Below are positions 27,810 through 36,487 of a DNA stretch of 64,000 bases, piece by piece. The position numbers were made by a program, and so were the translations under genes. Where the stretch lies: assembly GCA_019794795.1 (NCBI GenBank), contig JAIMFC010000002.1, positions 151,142 to 215,141 on the forward strand, in the 5' to 3' direction. Each line of letters begins with the position of its first letter. Position 1 is the stretch's first letter. The DNA comes from Streptococcus gallolyticus. Its GTDB lineage: Bacteria; Bacillota; Bacilli; Lactobacillales; Streptococcaceae. The notes below the pieces were generated by a model. The model ran no database searches and was not told the origin of the DNA. It worked only from the letters and a program-made list of their open reading frames with translations.

Positions 27810-28379
27810 ATGACAACAGAAAAAGAAAAAATGTTGGCAGGTCAACTTTACAATGCTGGAGACCCAGAATTGGTTGCTCTGAGAGAAGCTGCGCGTGTCA
27901 AACGCCAGACTGTTAATCAAGAAATGGACGGCGCTAAGCGGTCTGATTTGATGAAGGACTGGTTGGGTACTACAGGTGAGCGCATTTATGTGGAAACACC
28001 TGTGACTTTGGACTACGGCTGTAATATCCATGTAGGCGAAGACTTTTATGCTAATTTTAACTGGACAGTCTTAGATACCTGCCCTGTGACTATTGGTAAG
28101 AATGCCATGTTAGGGCCAAATGTTCAATTTTACACTGCCCTGCACCCTTTGGATGCCTATGAGCGAATCGCAGGTCCTGAATACGGAGCACCCATTACCA
28201 TTGGTGACCGTGTCTGGATTGGCGGAGGAGCTATGATTTTAGCAGGTGTGACCCTTGGCGATAACGTAGTTGTTGGTGCAGGTTCTGTTGTGACCAAGTC
28301 CTTTGGTGATAATGTTGTTATTGCTGGAAATCCAGCTCGTATTATTCGTTATTTAGATAAAAAAGAAGATGAGGAGTAA
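27810..28379 (+). CDS. Maltose/galactoside O-acetyltransferase, hexapeptide repeat
   Basis: A 189-residue LacA/Maa-type acetyltransferase. The N-terminal cap (EKMLAGQLYNAGDPELVALR) is followed by left-handed beta-helix repeats with the motifs LGPNVQFYTALHPLD (catalytic His region), PITIGDRVWIGGGAMI and VVVGAGSVVTKSF. It transfers acetyl from acetyl-CoA to the 6-OH of sugars; a detoxification role is assumed for the family. It ends 4 nt before dexB and shares the MalR-like promoter. Confidence 0.9.
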   Translation: MTTEKEKMLAGQLYNAGDPELVALREAARVKRQTVNQEMDGAKRSDLMKDWLGTTGERIYVETPVTLDYGCNIHVGEDFYANFNWTVLDTCPVTIGKNAMLGPNVQFYTALHPLDAYERIAGPEYGAPITIGDRVWIGGGAMILAGVTLGDNVVVGAGSVVTKSFGDNVVIAGNPARIIRYLDKKEDEE

Positions 28380-28383
28380 AGAA

Positions 28384-29982
28384 ATGAAAACAGATTGGTG
28401 GAAAAAAGCGGTACTCTATCAAGTTTATCCACGTAGTTTCCAAGATTCAAATGGAGACGGTGTCGGTGACCTTAAAGGGATTACCCAACGCTTGCCTTAC
28501 TTGGCAAAACTAGGGATTAATGCTATCTGGCTCAGCCCTGTTTACCAGTCACCTATGGATGACAATGGCTATGATATCAGTGATTACCAAGCCATTGCAC
28601 CTGAATTCGGAACTATGGCAGATATGGAAGAATTGATTGCTGAAGGACACAAATATGGCATTAAAATGGTCATGGATTTGGTCCTCAATCATACTTCCGA
28701 TGAACATTTCTGGTTCCAAGAAGCCCTCAAAGGACCTGAAAATCCTTACCATGATTATTATGTCTGGGCAGATCAGCCGAACAGCCTCAAGTCTAGCTTC
28801 TCAGGATCTGCCTGGGAATATGTCCCTCATCTCAATAAGTATTATCTTCACCTCTTCTCCAAGAAACAACCTGATTTGAACTGGAAAAATTCAGCGGTGA
28901 AAGAAGAGATTTATAAGATGATCAATTTCTGGTTGGACAAGGGAGTCGGTGGCTTCCGCTTGGATGTGATTGACTTGATTGGGAAAGAGCCTGAGAGAGA
29001 AATCACAGCTGACGGACCAACTCTTCATTCTCTGATCAAGGAACTCAACCAGCATACCTTCGGCTCACACGATGTGGTAACAGTTGGTGAAACTTGGTCT
29101 GCTAATCTTGACAATGCCCCTCTTTATTCCAATCCAGATGGAAGCGAGTTTTCAATGGTCTTCCAGTTTGAACACGTTCTTTTGGACCAGCAAGCAGGTA
29201 AAGAGAAGTGGGACTTGGCACCGCTCAATCCAGCTGACCTTCACAAAGTCATGACCAAATGGCAGACTGGTTTGGTTGGTAAAGGGTGGAATTCTCTCTT
29301 CTGGAATAACCATGACCTCCCACGTGCCATTTCTCGATTTGCCAGCGATAGCCCAGAATTCCGCGAAATCAGTGGTAAAATGCTGGCTATCTATCTTCAC
29401 TTCATGTCTGGTACACCTTACATTTACCAAGGGGAAGAAATCGGTATGGTTAACACACCGATTACAGATATTTCTGAGGCAGATGATATTGAAAGCCGTC
29501 GCATGTATGCAGAGCGTCTTGAAGAAGGATATACAAAAGACGACATTATCCACTCTATTAATGTCAAAGGTCGTGACAATGCTCGCCGTCCGATGGCTTG
29601 GTCAAGTGAAGACAATGGTGGTTTCACAACTGGTAAACCATGGTTGAGCTTGAATGAGAATTACAGCTGGCTCAATGTGGATGCAGCCTTAGCAGATGAA
29701 AATTCCATCTTCTATACTTATCAAAAATTGGTAGCCCTTCGTGGTCAGTATCCAGTTATGGCGGAAGGTCAGTATGAGGCATTGGAAACAGGAAATGACC
29801 TGGTATTAGCCTATCGAAAATTTGATGAGCAAGATGAATTTATAGTCGTCGTTAACTTCAGCGACCAAGAACAGACCTATACCCCTGTAGCAGAAGCACC
29901 AGTCTTCATGCACAATTACCCTACAGCAGAAGAGAAACAAGATTCTCTTCGCCCTTACGAAGCCCTTGTTTTCAAAAAATAA
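28384..29982 (+). CDS. dexB: Oligo-1,6-glucosidase / dextran glucosidase, GH13
   Basis: A 532-residue GH13 enzyme that hydrolyses alpha-1,6 bonds of isomaltosaccharides in the cytoplasm. The start at 28384 (MKTDWWKKAVLYQVYPRSF) has GAGGAG 8 nt upstream. Motifs: VMDLVLNHTSDEH, GGFRLDVIDLI (nucleophile), VGETW (acid/base) and NNHDLPR. In S. mutans dexB belongs to the same msm gene cluster. A terminator follows. Confidence 0.95.
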   Translation: MKTDWWKKAVLYQVYPRSFQDSNGDGVGDLKGITQRLPYLAKLGINAIWLSPVYQSPMDDNGYDISDYQAIAPEFGTMADMEELIAEGHKYGIKMVMDLVLNHTSDEHFWFQEALKGPENPYHDYYVWADQPNSLKSSFSGSAWEYVPHLNKYYLHLFSKKQPDLNWKNSAVKEEIYKMINFWLDKGVGGFRLDVIDLIGKEPEREITADGPTLHSLIKELNQHTFGSHDVVTVGETWSANLDNAPLYSNPDGSEFSMVFQFEHVLLDQQAGKEKWDLAPLNPADLHKVMTKWQTGLVGKGWNSLFWNNHDLPRAISRFASDSPEFREISGKMLAIYLHFMSGTPYIYQGEEIGMVNTPITDISEADDIESRRMYAERLEEGYTKDDIIHSINVKGRDNARRPMAWSSEDNGGFTTGKPWLSLNENYSWLNVDAALADENSIFYTYQKLVALRGQYPVMAEGQYEALETGNDLVLAYRKFDEQDEFIVVVNFSDQEQTYTPVAEAPVFMHNYPTAEEKQDSLRPYEALVFKK

Positions 29983-29984
29983 AA

Positions 29985-30012
29985 GACTTGTCATTTTTGG
30001 CAAGCTTTTTTT
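29985..30012 (+). terminator. Terminator after dexB
   Basis: CTTGTC pairs with GGCAAG (one G-U pair) around an ATTTTT loop and is followed by TTTTTTT. Confidence 0.8.
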
Positions 30013-30057
30013 GAGGATTTTTGGTAAAATAGAAAAAACACCAAAAGGAGTCTTATC

Positions 30058-30687
30058 ATGGGAAAATTCCAAGTCATCTCACATCCGCTTATTCAACATA
30101 AATTGTCAATCCTGCGTCGCAAGGATACGTCTACAAAAGATTTCCGCGAATTGGTTGATGAAATTGCTATGTTGATGGGTTATGAAGTTTTGCGTGACTT
30201 GCCACTGGAAGACGTGGAAATTGAAACACCAATTACGACAACGGTTCAAAAACAAATTGCTGGTAAAAAATTAGCGATTGTACCAATTCTTCGTGCAGGT
30301 ATCGGGATGGTTGATGGTCTCTTGAGCTTGGTACCAGCTGCCAAGGTTGGTCACATCGGTATGTATCGTGATGAAACAACATTGCAACCTGTTGAGTACT
30401 TGGTAAAATTACCAGAAGATATTGACCGCCGTCACATCTTTGTTGTTGATCCAATGCTTGCAACTGGTGGTTCAGCTATTTTGGCCATTGAGTCATTGAA
30501 AAAACGTGGTGCTTCAAACATCAAATTTGTTGCTCTTGTAGCAGCACCAGAGGGTGTTAAGGCTCTTCAAGAAGCACATCCAGATATCGACATCTATACA
30601 GCAGCGCTTGATGAAAAACTCAATGAGCATGGCTACATCGTCCCAGGTTTGGGTGACGCTGGTGACCGTTTGTTTGGTACAAAATAA
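30058..30687 (+). CDS. upp: Uracil phosphoribosyltransferase
   Basis: A 209-residue salvage enzyme that makes UMP from uracil and PRPP. The PRPP motif [12 protein letters not shown] lies around residue 130, and the conserved [13 protein letters not shown] around residue 80. The C-terminus [13 protein letters not shown] is that of the family. AAAAGGAG precedes the ATG. It is monocistronic with a terminator at each side. Confidence 0.98.
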   Translation: MGKFQVISHPLIQHKLSILRRKDTSTKDFRELVDEIAMLMGYEVLRDLPLEDVEIETPITTTVQKQIAGKKLAIVPILRAGIGMVDGLLSLVPAAKVGHIGMYRDETTLQPVEYLVKLPEDIDRRHIFVVDPMLATGGSAILAIESLKKRGASNIKFVALVAAPEGVKALQEAHPDIDIYTAALDEKLNEHGYIVPGLGDAGDRLFGTK

Positions 30688-30694
30688 ATTATTA

Positions 30695-30725
30695 AAAAGG
30701 CAAGGAAAATGTTCCTGCCTTTTTT
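30695..30725 (+). terminator. Terminator after upp
   Basis: AAGGCAAGGAA pairs with TTCCTGCCTT (one bulged position), followed by TTTTT. It may also serve the convergent DUF4097 gene. Confidence 0.85.
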
Positions 30726-30739
30726 AGTGTCTTCTAATC

Positions 30740-31777
30740 TTACTGCGGTGTTCGCAAGTTAATGGTTGCATTAGTGGTGTTGATGGTTAGTTTATTTTTG
30801 CTATTTGCTACCTGTGTAGTCAGCTTGACCTCCGTATCTGTAGCAGTAATAGGGAGGTTCGCATACTTGTCTCTTATGAAAATACCCATGTTTTCGACTT
30901 GGTTTTGGAAATCCCTGCTGTCTTCGTAGTCTGGATTTTCTTCCCCTTCATAGGTATAGCCGAATTCTTTGGCAAAGGCTGCTTTATCAATCTTATTACT
31001 GATATTGAGGGAGAGCTCTGCAAGATTTTTATCCGTCAGGTCAAGATTGGTCAGGGTTAGAGATTCCGAAATAGGCTTGAAGGTATTTTCACCTAAAAGT
31101 GTCACTTGCTGCGCGTCTAATTGGTGATAGTCTGAAATAGTCACGTTTTCTAAAGTAGAGTTGGAAATATAGTTGGGTGAAGACGGTGAAGAGATAGTCA
31201 GATTCTTCAGTTTGGACTGTTGGATATTGAGACTATAGCCATTGATGTTTCCTCCTGCGATTTCGCTGTTCATAAGATTGATATTGCCATCAAAGTCAAT
31301 GGTCTCAATCTTGCTATTTTCTATCGTTATTGAATTCCCATTAAACCCTTTCAATTTTTTGAGAGATTTATTTTTAGGGATTTGGATGGTGATGATTTGA
31401 CTATTTAGATTTCTTTCTGCAAGAACTTCGCCAAAGACTTGTAAGAAGCCTTTTATTCTAATCTGACTGCTTCGGATGGACAAGCTCAGATTATCTTTGT
31501 CTTTGTTTAACCGAATAGAAGAGTGAAGGTTGTTGGGGGAATTGTAGTAGGAGACATGGTAACGATTGTCTGGTGATTCTTGGATAAGGACACTTTGCGG
31601 AAGATATTCAAAGGTTAAGCTACTTAAGTTAGCATAGGATTTGTGAATTTCTTGCGGTTGGCTGATGTTTTCTAACTTTTCGAGTCCGCCTGAGAAAAAG
31701 CCAATTCCTGCTAGAACCAAGCCCAAAATCACACTGGCGAAACCGACAATAATACTAATAGTTAATTTCTTTTTCAT
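30740..31777 (-). CDS. DUF4097-type beta-strand-repeat membrane protein
   Basis: A 345-residue protein with one N-terminal membrane helix (about residues 5-28) and a long extracytoplasmic part rich in alternating hydrophobic strands (IKTIDFDGNINLMNSEIAGG and similar), typical of the adhesin-like DUF4097 beta-solenoid. The last strand region ends NATINLRTPQ. It is the third gene of padR-HAAS-DUF4097, overlapping the HAAS gene by 4 nt. Such cassettes are linked to envelope stress in Firmicutes. The exact role is unknown. Confidence 0.8.
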   Translation of the reverse strand: MKKKLTISIIVGFASVILGLVLAGIGFFSGGLEKLENISQPQEIHKSYANLSSLTFEYLPQSVLIQESPDNRYHVSYYNSPNNLHSSIRLNKDKDNLSLSIRSSQIRIKGFLQVFGEVLAERNLNSQIITIQIPKNKSLKKLKGFNGNSITIENSKIETIDFDGNINLMNSEIAGGNINGYSLNIQQSKLKNLTISSPSSPNYISNSTLENVTISDYHQLDAQQVTLLGENTFKPISESLTLTNLDLTDKNLAELSLNISNKIDKAAFAKEFGYTYEGEENPDYEDSRDFQNQVENMGIFIRDKYANLPITATDTEVKLTTQVANSKNKLTINTTNATINLRTPQ

Positions 31778-32535
31778 GCTCGTTTACCTCTTTTCAAAAT
31801 CCAGTGGAAACAGAATTTGACAAACTGCCAAGCCCAATAGGCGAAAAAGCCAGTCAGCAAGTAGAGAAGGACGGCGCCGCCAAAAAGACAGAGTCCAATT
31901 CCCAATCCCATAAGGAAAACATGTCCACCTTGAGTAAGTAGCGTGAAGGCTTCCCAGATAAAATAGAAACTCGCAATGAAAGCAGCAAGCCCAGATATAA
32001 CTCCGGCAAGAAGAAAACCGATTATTAAGAGGATAAGAAATAGCAAACCTCCAATTAAGAAAAAGAGAGCAGGAATGGCAATCGGTAGAGAAATGATGGC
32101 GAGGGTTGACAGCCAAACGGTCTTTTTAGTTTCGCGGATTTCTTGCCAGTTTTTTCCAATATAGAAGGCAGCGAAGCAAGATAGTAGGAAGAAAGTTAGG
32201 ACTCCGAGTAAGGAATGAAAGACGAACACTAGGAAAAATGAGAATAAGAGGCAAATACCGATACCGATCAGTGTATAGAGATGCCGCTTCCCTAAGGCAA
32301 CTTTCTCAGCAGCAACCTCATCATCCTCTCCCTGAATGTGACGGTCAAGGATGTTGTTAATGAGTTCGCTGGCTGCTTCTTTTGGAGTACCTAATTCTTC
32401 CATAATTCTCTCTTCCTGATCTGGACCGGCTTCGTCAAAGTATTCGTGAAAGAAAGTGAGGGCCTCTTGAAATTCTTTATGTGGTAATTTTTTCAGATGT
32501 TTTTCCAATTGGGCCAAGTATTCAGTTTTTGTCAT
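31774..32535 (-). CDS. DUF1700/HAAS-domain membrane protein
   Basis: A 253-residue protein. The N-terminal cytoplasmic HAAS domain (MTKTEYLAQLEKHLKKLPHK, FHEYFDEAGPDQEERIMEELGTPKEAASELI; residues 1-70) is followed by five or six hydrophobic segments. HAAS (HTH-associated alpha-helical signalling) proteins are usually encoded next to PadR regulators, as here, and are thought to pass a membrane signal. It overlaps the padR gene by 14 nt. Confidence 0.87.
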   Translation of the reverse strand: MTKTEYLAQLEKHLKKLPHKEFQEALTFFHEYFDEAGPDQEERIMEELGTPKEAASELINNILDRHIQGEDDEVAAEKVALGKRHLYTLIGIGICLLFSFFLVFVFHSLLGVLTFFLLSCFAAFYIGKNWQEIRETKKTVWLSTLAIISLPIAIPALFFLIGGLLFLILLIIGFLLAGVISGLAAFIASFYFIWEAFTLLTQGGHVFLMGLGIGLCLFGGAVLLYLLTGFFAYWAWQFVKFCFHWILKRGKRA

Positions 32536-32848
32536 GGCGGATGCTCCCTTCTATAATGCCGTTAATGGTACTTGTATAAGTATCCCAATCATCTTTGAGT
32601 CGGACTAGTTCCTCATGACCTAATTGGGTTAAGCTGTAGTATTTTCTCATCCTTCCTTGGTATTCTCGCGAATAGGTGGCTAATAAATCGCCTTGCTCTA
32701 AGCGTTTGAGAATGGGATAGAGAGCGGACTCTTTGATATTAGAAACTAATTTGATCGTTTGGCAAATCTCGTATCCGTAAGAGTCACTGGACTCTAATAT
32801 GCTCATAATGAGAAATTCTGTCAGCGCTGCTGGAACAGGAAAATGCAT
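32522..32848 (-). CDS. PadR-family transcriptional regulator
   Basis: A 108-residue winged-helix protein. The N-terminal HTH contains GYEICQTIKLVSNIKESALYPILKRLEQ and the wing YYSLTQLGHEEL (both quoted in part). The short C-terminal helix is that of PadR subfamily 2. AAAGGAGG precedes the ATG. It is the first gene of the cassette, and an AT-rich inverted repeat at its transcription start suggests autoregulation. Confidence 0.92.
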   Translation of the reverse strand: MHFPVPAALTEFLIMSILESSDSYGYEICQTIKLVSNIKESALYPILKRLEQGDLLATYSREYQGRMRKYYSLTQLGHEELVRLKDDWDTYTSTINGIIEGSIRHDKN

Positions 32849-32895
32849 CTGTCTCCCTCCTTTGTTATATATTTTTTGGATATATGTTTTTATGG

Positions 32896-32952
32896 TTTAT
32901 ATATCGAAATTTGTTATATATAAATTATAACCCTATAAATGACCACTGTCAA
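32896..32952 (-). promoter_or_regulatory. Promoter and candidate PadR operator
   Basis: On the minus strand TTGACA (32947-32952) and TATAAT (32924-32929) are 17 bp apart. At the start site TTTATATAT (32896-32904) and ATATATAAA (32916-32924) form a perfect 9-bp inverted repeat, and two more ATATAT boxes lie nearer the gene. Confidence 0.75.
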
Positions 32953-32984
32953 GAAATTATATAAAAGAGAGAATGAACTTTTTA

Positions 32985-33014
32985 TTTGACCTTTCTTGAC
33001 CAAAAAATTATAAT
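32985..33014 (+). promoter_or_regulatory. clpP promoter with CtsR operator
   Basis: TTTGACC (32985-32991), TTT, CTTGACC (32995-33001) is the CtsR heptad direct repeat with one mismatch. It covers the -35 (TTGACC 32986-32991). TATAAT at 33009-33014 is spaced 17 bp. Heat- and stress-controlled expression is expected. Confidence 0.88.
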
Positions 33015-33046
33015 AAAACTATTGAAATAGAGAAATGGAGAAATGT

Positions 33047-33637
33047 ATGATTCCAGTAGTTATCGAACAAACTAGTCGTGGGGAACGTTCTTACGATATT
33101 TATTCTCGTTTATTAAAAGACCGTATTATCATGTTGACAGGTCCTGTTGAGGACAATATGGCAAACTCTGTCATTGCCCAGCTCTTATTCTTGGATGCCC
33201 AAGACCCAACCAAAGACATCTATCTTTATGTCAATACACCTGGCGGTTCTGTATCAGCAGGTCTTGCCATTGTGGACACCATGAATTTCATCAAGGCTGA
33301 TGTGCAAACAATTGTCATGGGGATGGCAGCTTCAATGGGAACAATCATTGCTTCATCTGGTGCTAAAGGTAAACGTTTCATGTTGCCAAATGCTGAATAC
33401 ATGATTCACCAACCAATGGGGGGTACTGGTGGCGGTACGCAGCAAACAGATATGGCGATTGCAGCAGAACACCTCTTGAAAACACGTAACAATTTGGAGC
33501 AAATCTTGGCAGAAAACTCTGGTAAAACTGTTAAGCAAATCCACAAAGACGCAGAACGCGATTACTGGATGAGTGCTGAAGAAACATTGGCTTACGGCTT
33601 CATTGACAAAATCATGAAAAATACGGAACTAAAATAA
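33047..33637 (+). CDS. clpP: ATP-dependent Clp protease proteolytic subunit
   Basis: A 196-residue serine protease that forms the 14-mer barrel with ClpC, ClpE or ClpX. The start at 33047 ([17 protein letters not shown]) has GGAG close upstream; a GTG or ATG 12 nt earlier would add only MEKC. The catalytic Ser96 is in MGMAASMG and His121 in YMIHQPMGG. It is preceded by a CtsR box and followed by a terminator. Confidence 0.98.
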   Translation: MIPVVIEQTSRGERSYDIYSRLLKDRIIMLTGPVEDNMANSVIAQLLFLDAQDPTKDIYLYVNTPGGSVSAGLAIVDTMNFIKADVQTIVMGMAASMGTIIASSGAKGKRFMLPNAEYMIHQPMGGTGGGTQQTDMAIAAEHLLKTRNNLEQILAENSGKTVKQIHKDAERDYWMSAEETLAYGFIDKIMKNTELK

Positions 33638-33646
33638 GCAGTGAAA

Positions 33647-33677
33647 AAAAGAGAAGTTGAAGCCGACTTCTCTTTTG
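33647..33677 (+). terminator. Terminator after clpP
   Basis: AAAAGAGAAGT (33647-33657) pairs with ACTTCTCTTTT (33666-33676). Confidence 0.85.
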
Positions 33678-33705
33678 TGTTATAATGAAAAGAAAGGAGA
33701 AGAGC

Positions 33706-33954
33706 ATGTTTGAGAGAGAAGAACGTTTGAGTTTAGCCGTTTATTTGCACTATAATCGTGATGCGCGTAAATTGAACCAGTACGGAGATTTGACCTATCA
33801 TTCACGTCGTCTGCGTTATGCTATTTTATATGTCCGTCAAGAACAGGCAGAAGAAATCATGGCTAGTTTGAAAAAAGAGAAGTTTGTTAAGAAGGTTGTT
33901 CCATCTTATTTCAAGGAAATTGACAAGGATTTTGTGGGTTCTTTATATCGATAA
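33706..33954 (+). CDS. YlbG-family protein (DUF2129)
   Basis: An 82-residue cytoplasmic protein, MFEREERLSLAVYLHYNRDA..., of the YlbG family found next to clpP in streptococci. The start at 33706 follows AAAGGAG at good spacing; an in-frame ATG at 33685 lies in front of that site. The HYNRDARKLNQYGDLTYHSRR and RYAILYV segments are characteristic. The role is unknown. Confidence 0.88.
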   Translation: MFEREERLSLAVYLHYNRDARKLNQYGDLTYHSRRLRYAILYVRQEQAEEIMASLKKEKFVKKVVPSYFKEIDKDFVGSLYR

Positions 33955-33994
33955 AAAAGGAAAAGGTTTTCAAGAAATTCTTTTTCTTTTTTTG

Positions 33995-34023
33995 TTGACA
34001 ATTTTCTGATAATTCAGTATATT
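33995..34023 (+). promoter_or_regulatory. livJ promoter with CodY box
   Basis: TTGACA (33995-34000) and TATATT (34018-34023) are 17 bp apart. AATTTTCTGATAATT at 34000-34014 fills the spacer and differs from the CodY consensus AATTTTCWGAAAATT at one position. Confidence 0.85.
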
Positions 34024-34066
34024 AGTTACATCATTAAATTTATAAGGAAAGTTTAGGAAAAATCTT

Positions 34067-35245
34067 ATGAAAAAAAGTAAATTTGCTGTGGCTCTTGTGA
34101 GTCTTGCCTCGGCTGCCATGCTTGTAGCTTGTTCAAGTGTTTCGAGCACGGGTGGTGCAGGTGCGAACGCAACTGGTACAAAAATTGGTGACACAGTTAA
34201 AGTAGGACTTAACTTAGAATTGTCAGGTGCAGTTTCTTCTTATGGTCAAACAGAAGCAAATGGTGCGAAATTGGCTGCTAAAGAAATCAATGCCAATGGT
34301 GGTGTAGATGGTAAAAAACTTGAAATTGTCTCAAAAGACAACAAGTCTGAAACAGCAGAAGCAGCAACAGTTGCAACCAGCTTGGCTAGTGAAGGTGTCA
34401 ATGTCATCGTAGGTCCTGCGACTTCAGGTGCGTCAGGTGCTTCAACTTCAAGCGTTACAAAAGCAGCTGTTCCAATGATCACACCTTCAGGTACACAAAC
34501 AGACTTGGTCGTAGATAGCAAAGGAAATACACAAGAGTACTTCTTCCGTACAACCTTTACAGACGGATACCAAGGTGAAATCATGTCTAAGTATGCAACA
34601 GAAAAATTGAGCGCTAAAAAAGTTGTTCTTTACTACGATAACTCATCTGACTATGGTAAAGGTGTAGCTAAGGCATTCAAAAAAGCCTTCAAAGGAGAAA
34701 TTGTTGCAGAAGTAACGTTTGCTTCAGGTGACAAAGACTTCCAAGCAGCTTTAACAAAAATCAAAGACCAAAAGTTTGATGCCATCATCATGCCTGGTTA
34801 CTATAATGAAACAGGTACGATTACAAAACAAGCGCGTGAACTTGGTCTCAACCAACCAATTCTTGGTTCAGATGGTTTTGACTCACCACAATATGCGGAA
34901 TTGGCGACAACGTCAGCAGCTAACAATGTTTACTACCTTTCAGCATTTGTAACATCTGCAAGTGAAAAGGCAAAAGCTTTCTACGATGCCTATAAAGCAG
35001 AATACGGTGAAGAGCCATCTATGTTCTCTGCGTTGGCATATGACTCAGTTTATATGGCAGCTAAAGCAGCAGAAGGTGCGAAAACATCTGTTGACATCAA
35101 AGATAACTTGGCTAAATTGGCTGATTTTGAAGGTGTAACAGGTACAATGTCTATCGACAAAGAACACAATGTAGTGAAATCTGTTTACGTTGTGGGCTTG
35201 AAAGATGGGCAACAAGCTACAGTTGATACAGTTTCTGTAGATTAA
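34067..35245 (+). CDS. livJ: Branched-chain amino acid-binding lipoprotein
   Basis: A 392-residue type I periplasmic-binding lipoprotein of the Leu/Ile/Val family. The signal peptide ends in MLVAC (lipidated Cys about residue 22). The ligand fold starts VKVGLNLELSGAVSSYGQTE and has GPATSGASGA and the typical SALAYDSVYM segment. It feeds the LivHMGF transporter encoded downstream after a 352-bp gap containing a repeat element. Its promoter and that of livH each carry a CodY box. Confidence 0.95.
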   Translation: MKKSKFAVALVSLASAAMLVACSSVSSTGGAGANATGTKIGDTVKVGLNLELSGAVSSYGQTEANGAKLAAKEINANGGVDGKKLEIVSKDNKSETAEAATVATSLASEGVNVIVGPATSGASGASTSSVTKAAVPMITPSGTQTDLVVDSKGNTQEYFFRTTFTDGYQGEIMSKYATEKLSAKKVVLYYDNSSDYGKGVAKAFKKAFKGEIVAEVTFASGDKDFQAALTKIKDQKFDAIIMPGYYNETGTITKQARELGLNQPILGSDGFDSPQYAELATTSAANNVYYLSAFVTSASEKAKAFYDAYKAEYGEEPSMFSALAYDSVYMAAKAAEGAKTSVDIKDNLAKLADFEGVTGTMSIDKEHNVVKSVYVVGLKDGQQATVDTVSVD

Positions 35246-35257
35246 TCAAAAGAATGA

Positions 35258-35482
35258 TGGAGCTGGGCAAAAAGTCCAACTCCTAATTTTATTTGAGCTA
35301 GAATTGCAAGACGCAGTGGTTGATTGACATCTTTGTTCGCTTTCAAGCTTCAAAGATAGCCTAATCAATTGTGCGGGGGTGGGAGAGAAAAGGTCCAGTG
35401 GACGTTTTCTGCCTGAGCTGAAAATACGGGAGCGAAGGGAACTCTTTATTACTTGCCAGGAGTTCTTTCCCACTCCCTCTTT
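35258..35482. repeat. Dispersed intergenic repeat, short copy (R2)
   Basis: It is an inverted copy of the element at 10018-10385. Shared blocks are GAGCTGGGCAAAAAGTCCAA near 35259, GACGCAGTGGTTG near 35334, GGGGGTGGGAGAGAAAAGG near 35375 and the terminal GGAGTTCTTTCCCACTCCC near 35460-35477. It contains two hairpins and follows the livJ stop, so it may end most livJ transcripts. Confidence 0.85.
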
Positions 35483-35508
35483 ACAGTTGGAAAATAGAAA
35501 TTTTTTCG

Positions 35509-35556
35509 AATTGTCAGACAATATCACTTGAAAATTGTCAGAAAATTTCGTATAAT
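35509..35556 (+). promoter_or_regulatory. livH promoter with CodY box(es)
   Basis: TTGAAA (35528-35533) and TATAAT (35551-35556) are 17 bp apart. AATTGTCAGAAAATT at 35533-35547 has one mismatch to the CodY consensus and lies inside the promoter. A weaker copy with three mismatches is at 35509-35523. Confidence 0.85.
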
Positions 35557-35597
35557 GTACTGTATTTGAAAAATATTTAGAAAGATTTGGTGAACTT

Positions 35598-36485
35598 ATG
35601 CTTCAACAACTTGTCAATGGTTTGATTCTGGGTTCTGTATATGCCTTGCTGGCACTTGGTTATACCATGGTATACGGGATTATCAAACTCATTAACTTTG
35701 CCCACGGGGACATTTATATGATTGGTGCCTTTCTGGGTTATTACCTTATCAATAATTTGACGATGATTGACAATATGGCCGTCCGTTTCTTTGTGGCTTT
35801 GCCAATTGCGATGGCACTGACAGCGGTATTGGGAGTTGTCATTGAGTTCTTGGCTTATCGTCCTTTGCGCAATTCAACACGGATTGCAGCCTTGATTACG
35901 GCTATCGGTGTATCCTTCTTCTTGGAATACACCATGGTTTATTTCTTCTCGGCGAATGTTCGTCCCTTCCCACAAGCCGTTGAAACCATCAAGTTTAGCC
36001 TTGGTCCAATTAGCGTGACCAATATTCAGCTCTTGATTCTAGGCATTTCCTTGGTGTTGATGGTGGCCTTGCAATTTATCGTTACCAAGACAAAAATGGG
36101 GAAAGCCATGCGTGCGGTTTCTGTAGACAGTGATGCGGCGCAACTCATGGGGATCAATGTTGACCGTACCATCAGCTTTACCTTCGCCCTGGGTTCTGCT
36201 TTGGCTGGGGCAGGTGGTGTTCTCATCGGTCTTTACTACAACTCTATTGAACCTCTTATGGGAATGACTCCTGGTATTAAAGCCTTTGTTGCGGCGGTGC
36301 TTGGTGGTATCGGAATTATCCCTGGTGCGGCTCTTGGTGGCTTTGTAATCGGGATTTTGGAGACAATGGCTACTGCAGTTGGTCTGTCAGACTTCCGTGA
36401 TGCGGTTGTCTATATCGTCCTCATTCTCATCCTCTTGGTGCGTCCAAGTGGTATCCTCGGTAAAAATGTGAAAGAGAAGGTGTAA
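35598..36485 (+). CDS. livH: Branched-chain amino acid ABC permease
   Basis: A 295-residue LivH-type permease with about eight hydrophobic segments. It starts MLQQLVNGLILGSVYALLAL and has INFAHGDIYMIGAF and the conserved RAVSVDSDAAQLMGINVD coupling region around residue 172. It ends 2 nt before livM. It forms the membrane channel with LivM. Confidence 0.95.
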   Translation: MLQQLVNGLILGSVYALLALGYTMVYGIIKLINFAHGDIYMIGAFLGYYLINNLTMIDNMAVRFFVALPIAMALTAVLGVVIEFLAYRPLRNSTRIAALITAIGVSFFLEYTMVYFFSANVRPFPQAVETIKFSLGPISVTNIQLLILGISLVLMVALQFIVTKTKMGKAMRAVSVDSDAAQLMGINVDRTISFTFALGSALAGAGGVLIGLYYNSIEPLMGMTPGIKAFVAAVLGGIGIIPGAALGGFVIGILETMATAVGLSDFRDAVVYIVLILILLVRPSGILGKNVKEKV

Positions 36486-36487
36486 CC

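Noticed and set aside
35246..35527. A 93-residue minus-strand ORF after livJ
   Set aside because: It is a chance frame through the dispersed repeat; the same repeat elsewhere does not keep it open.
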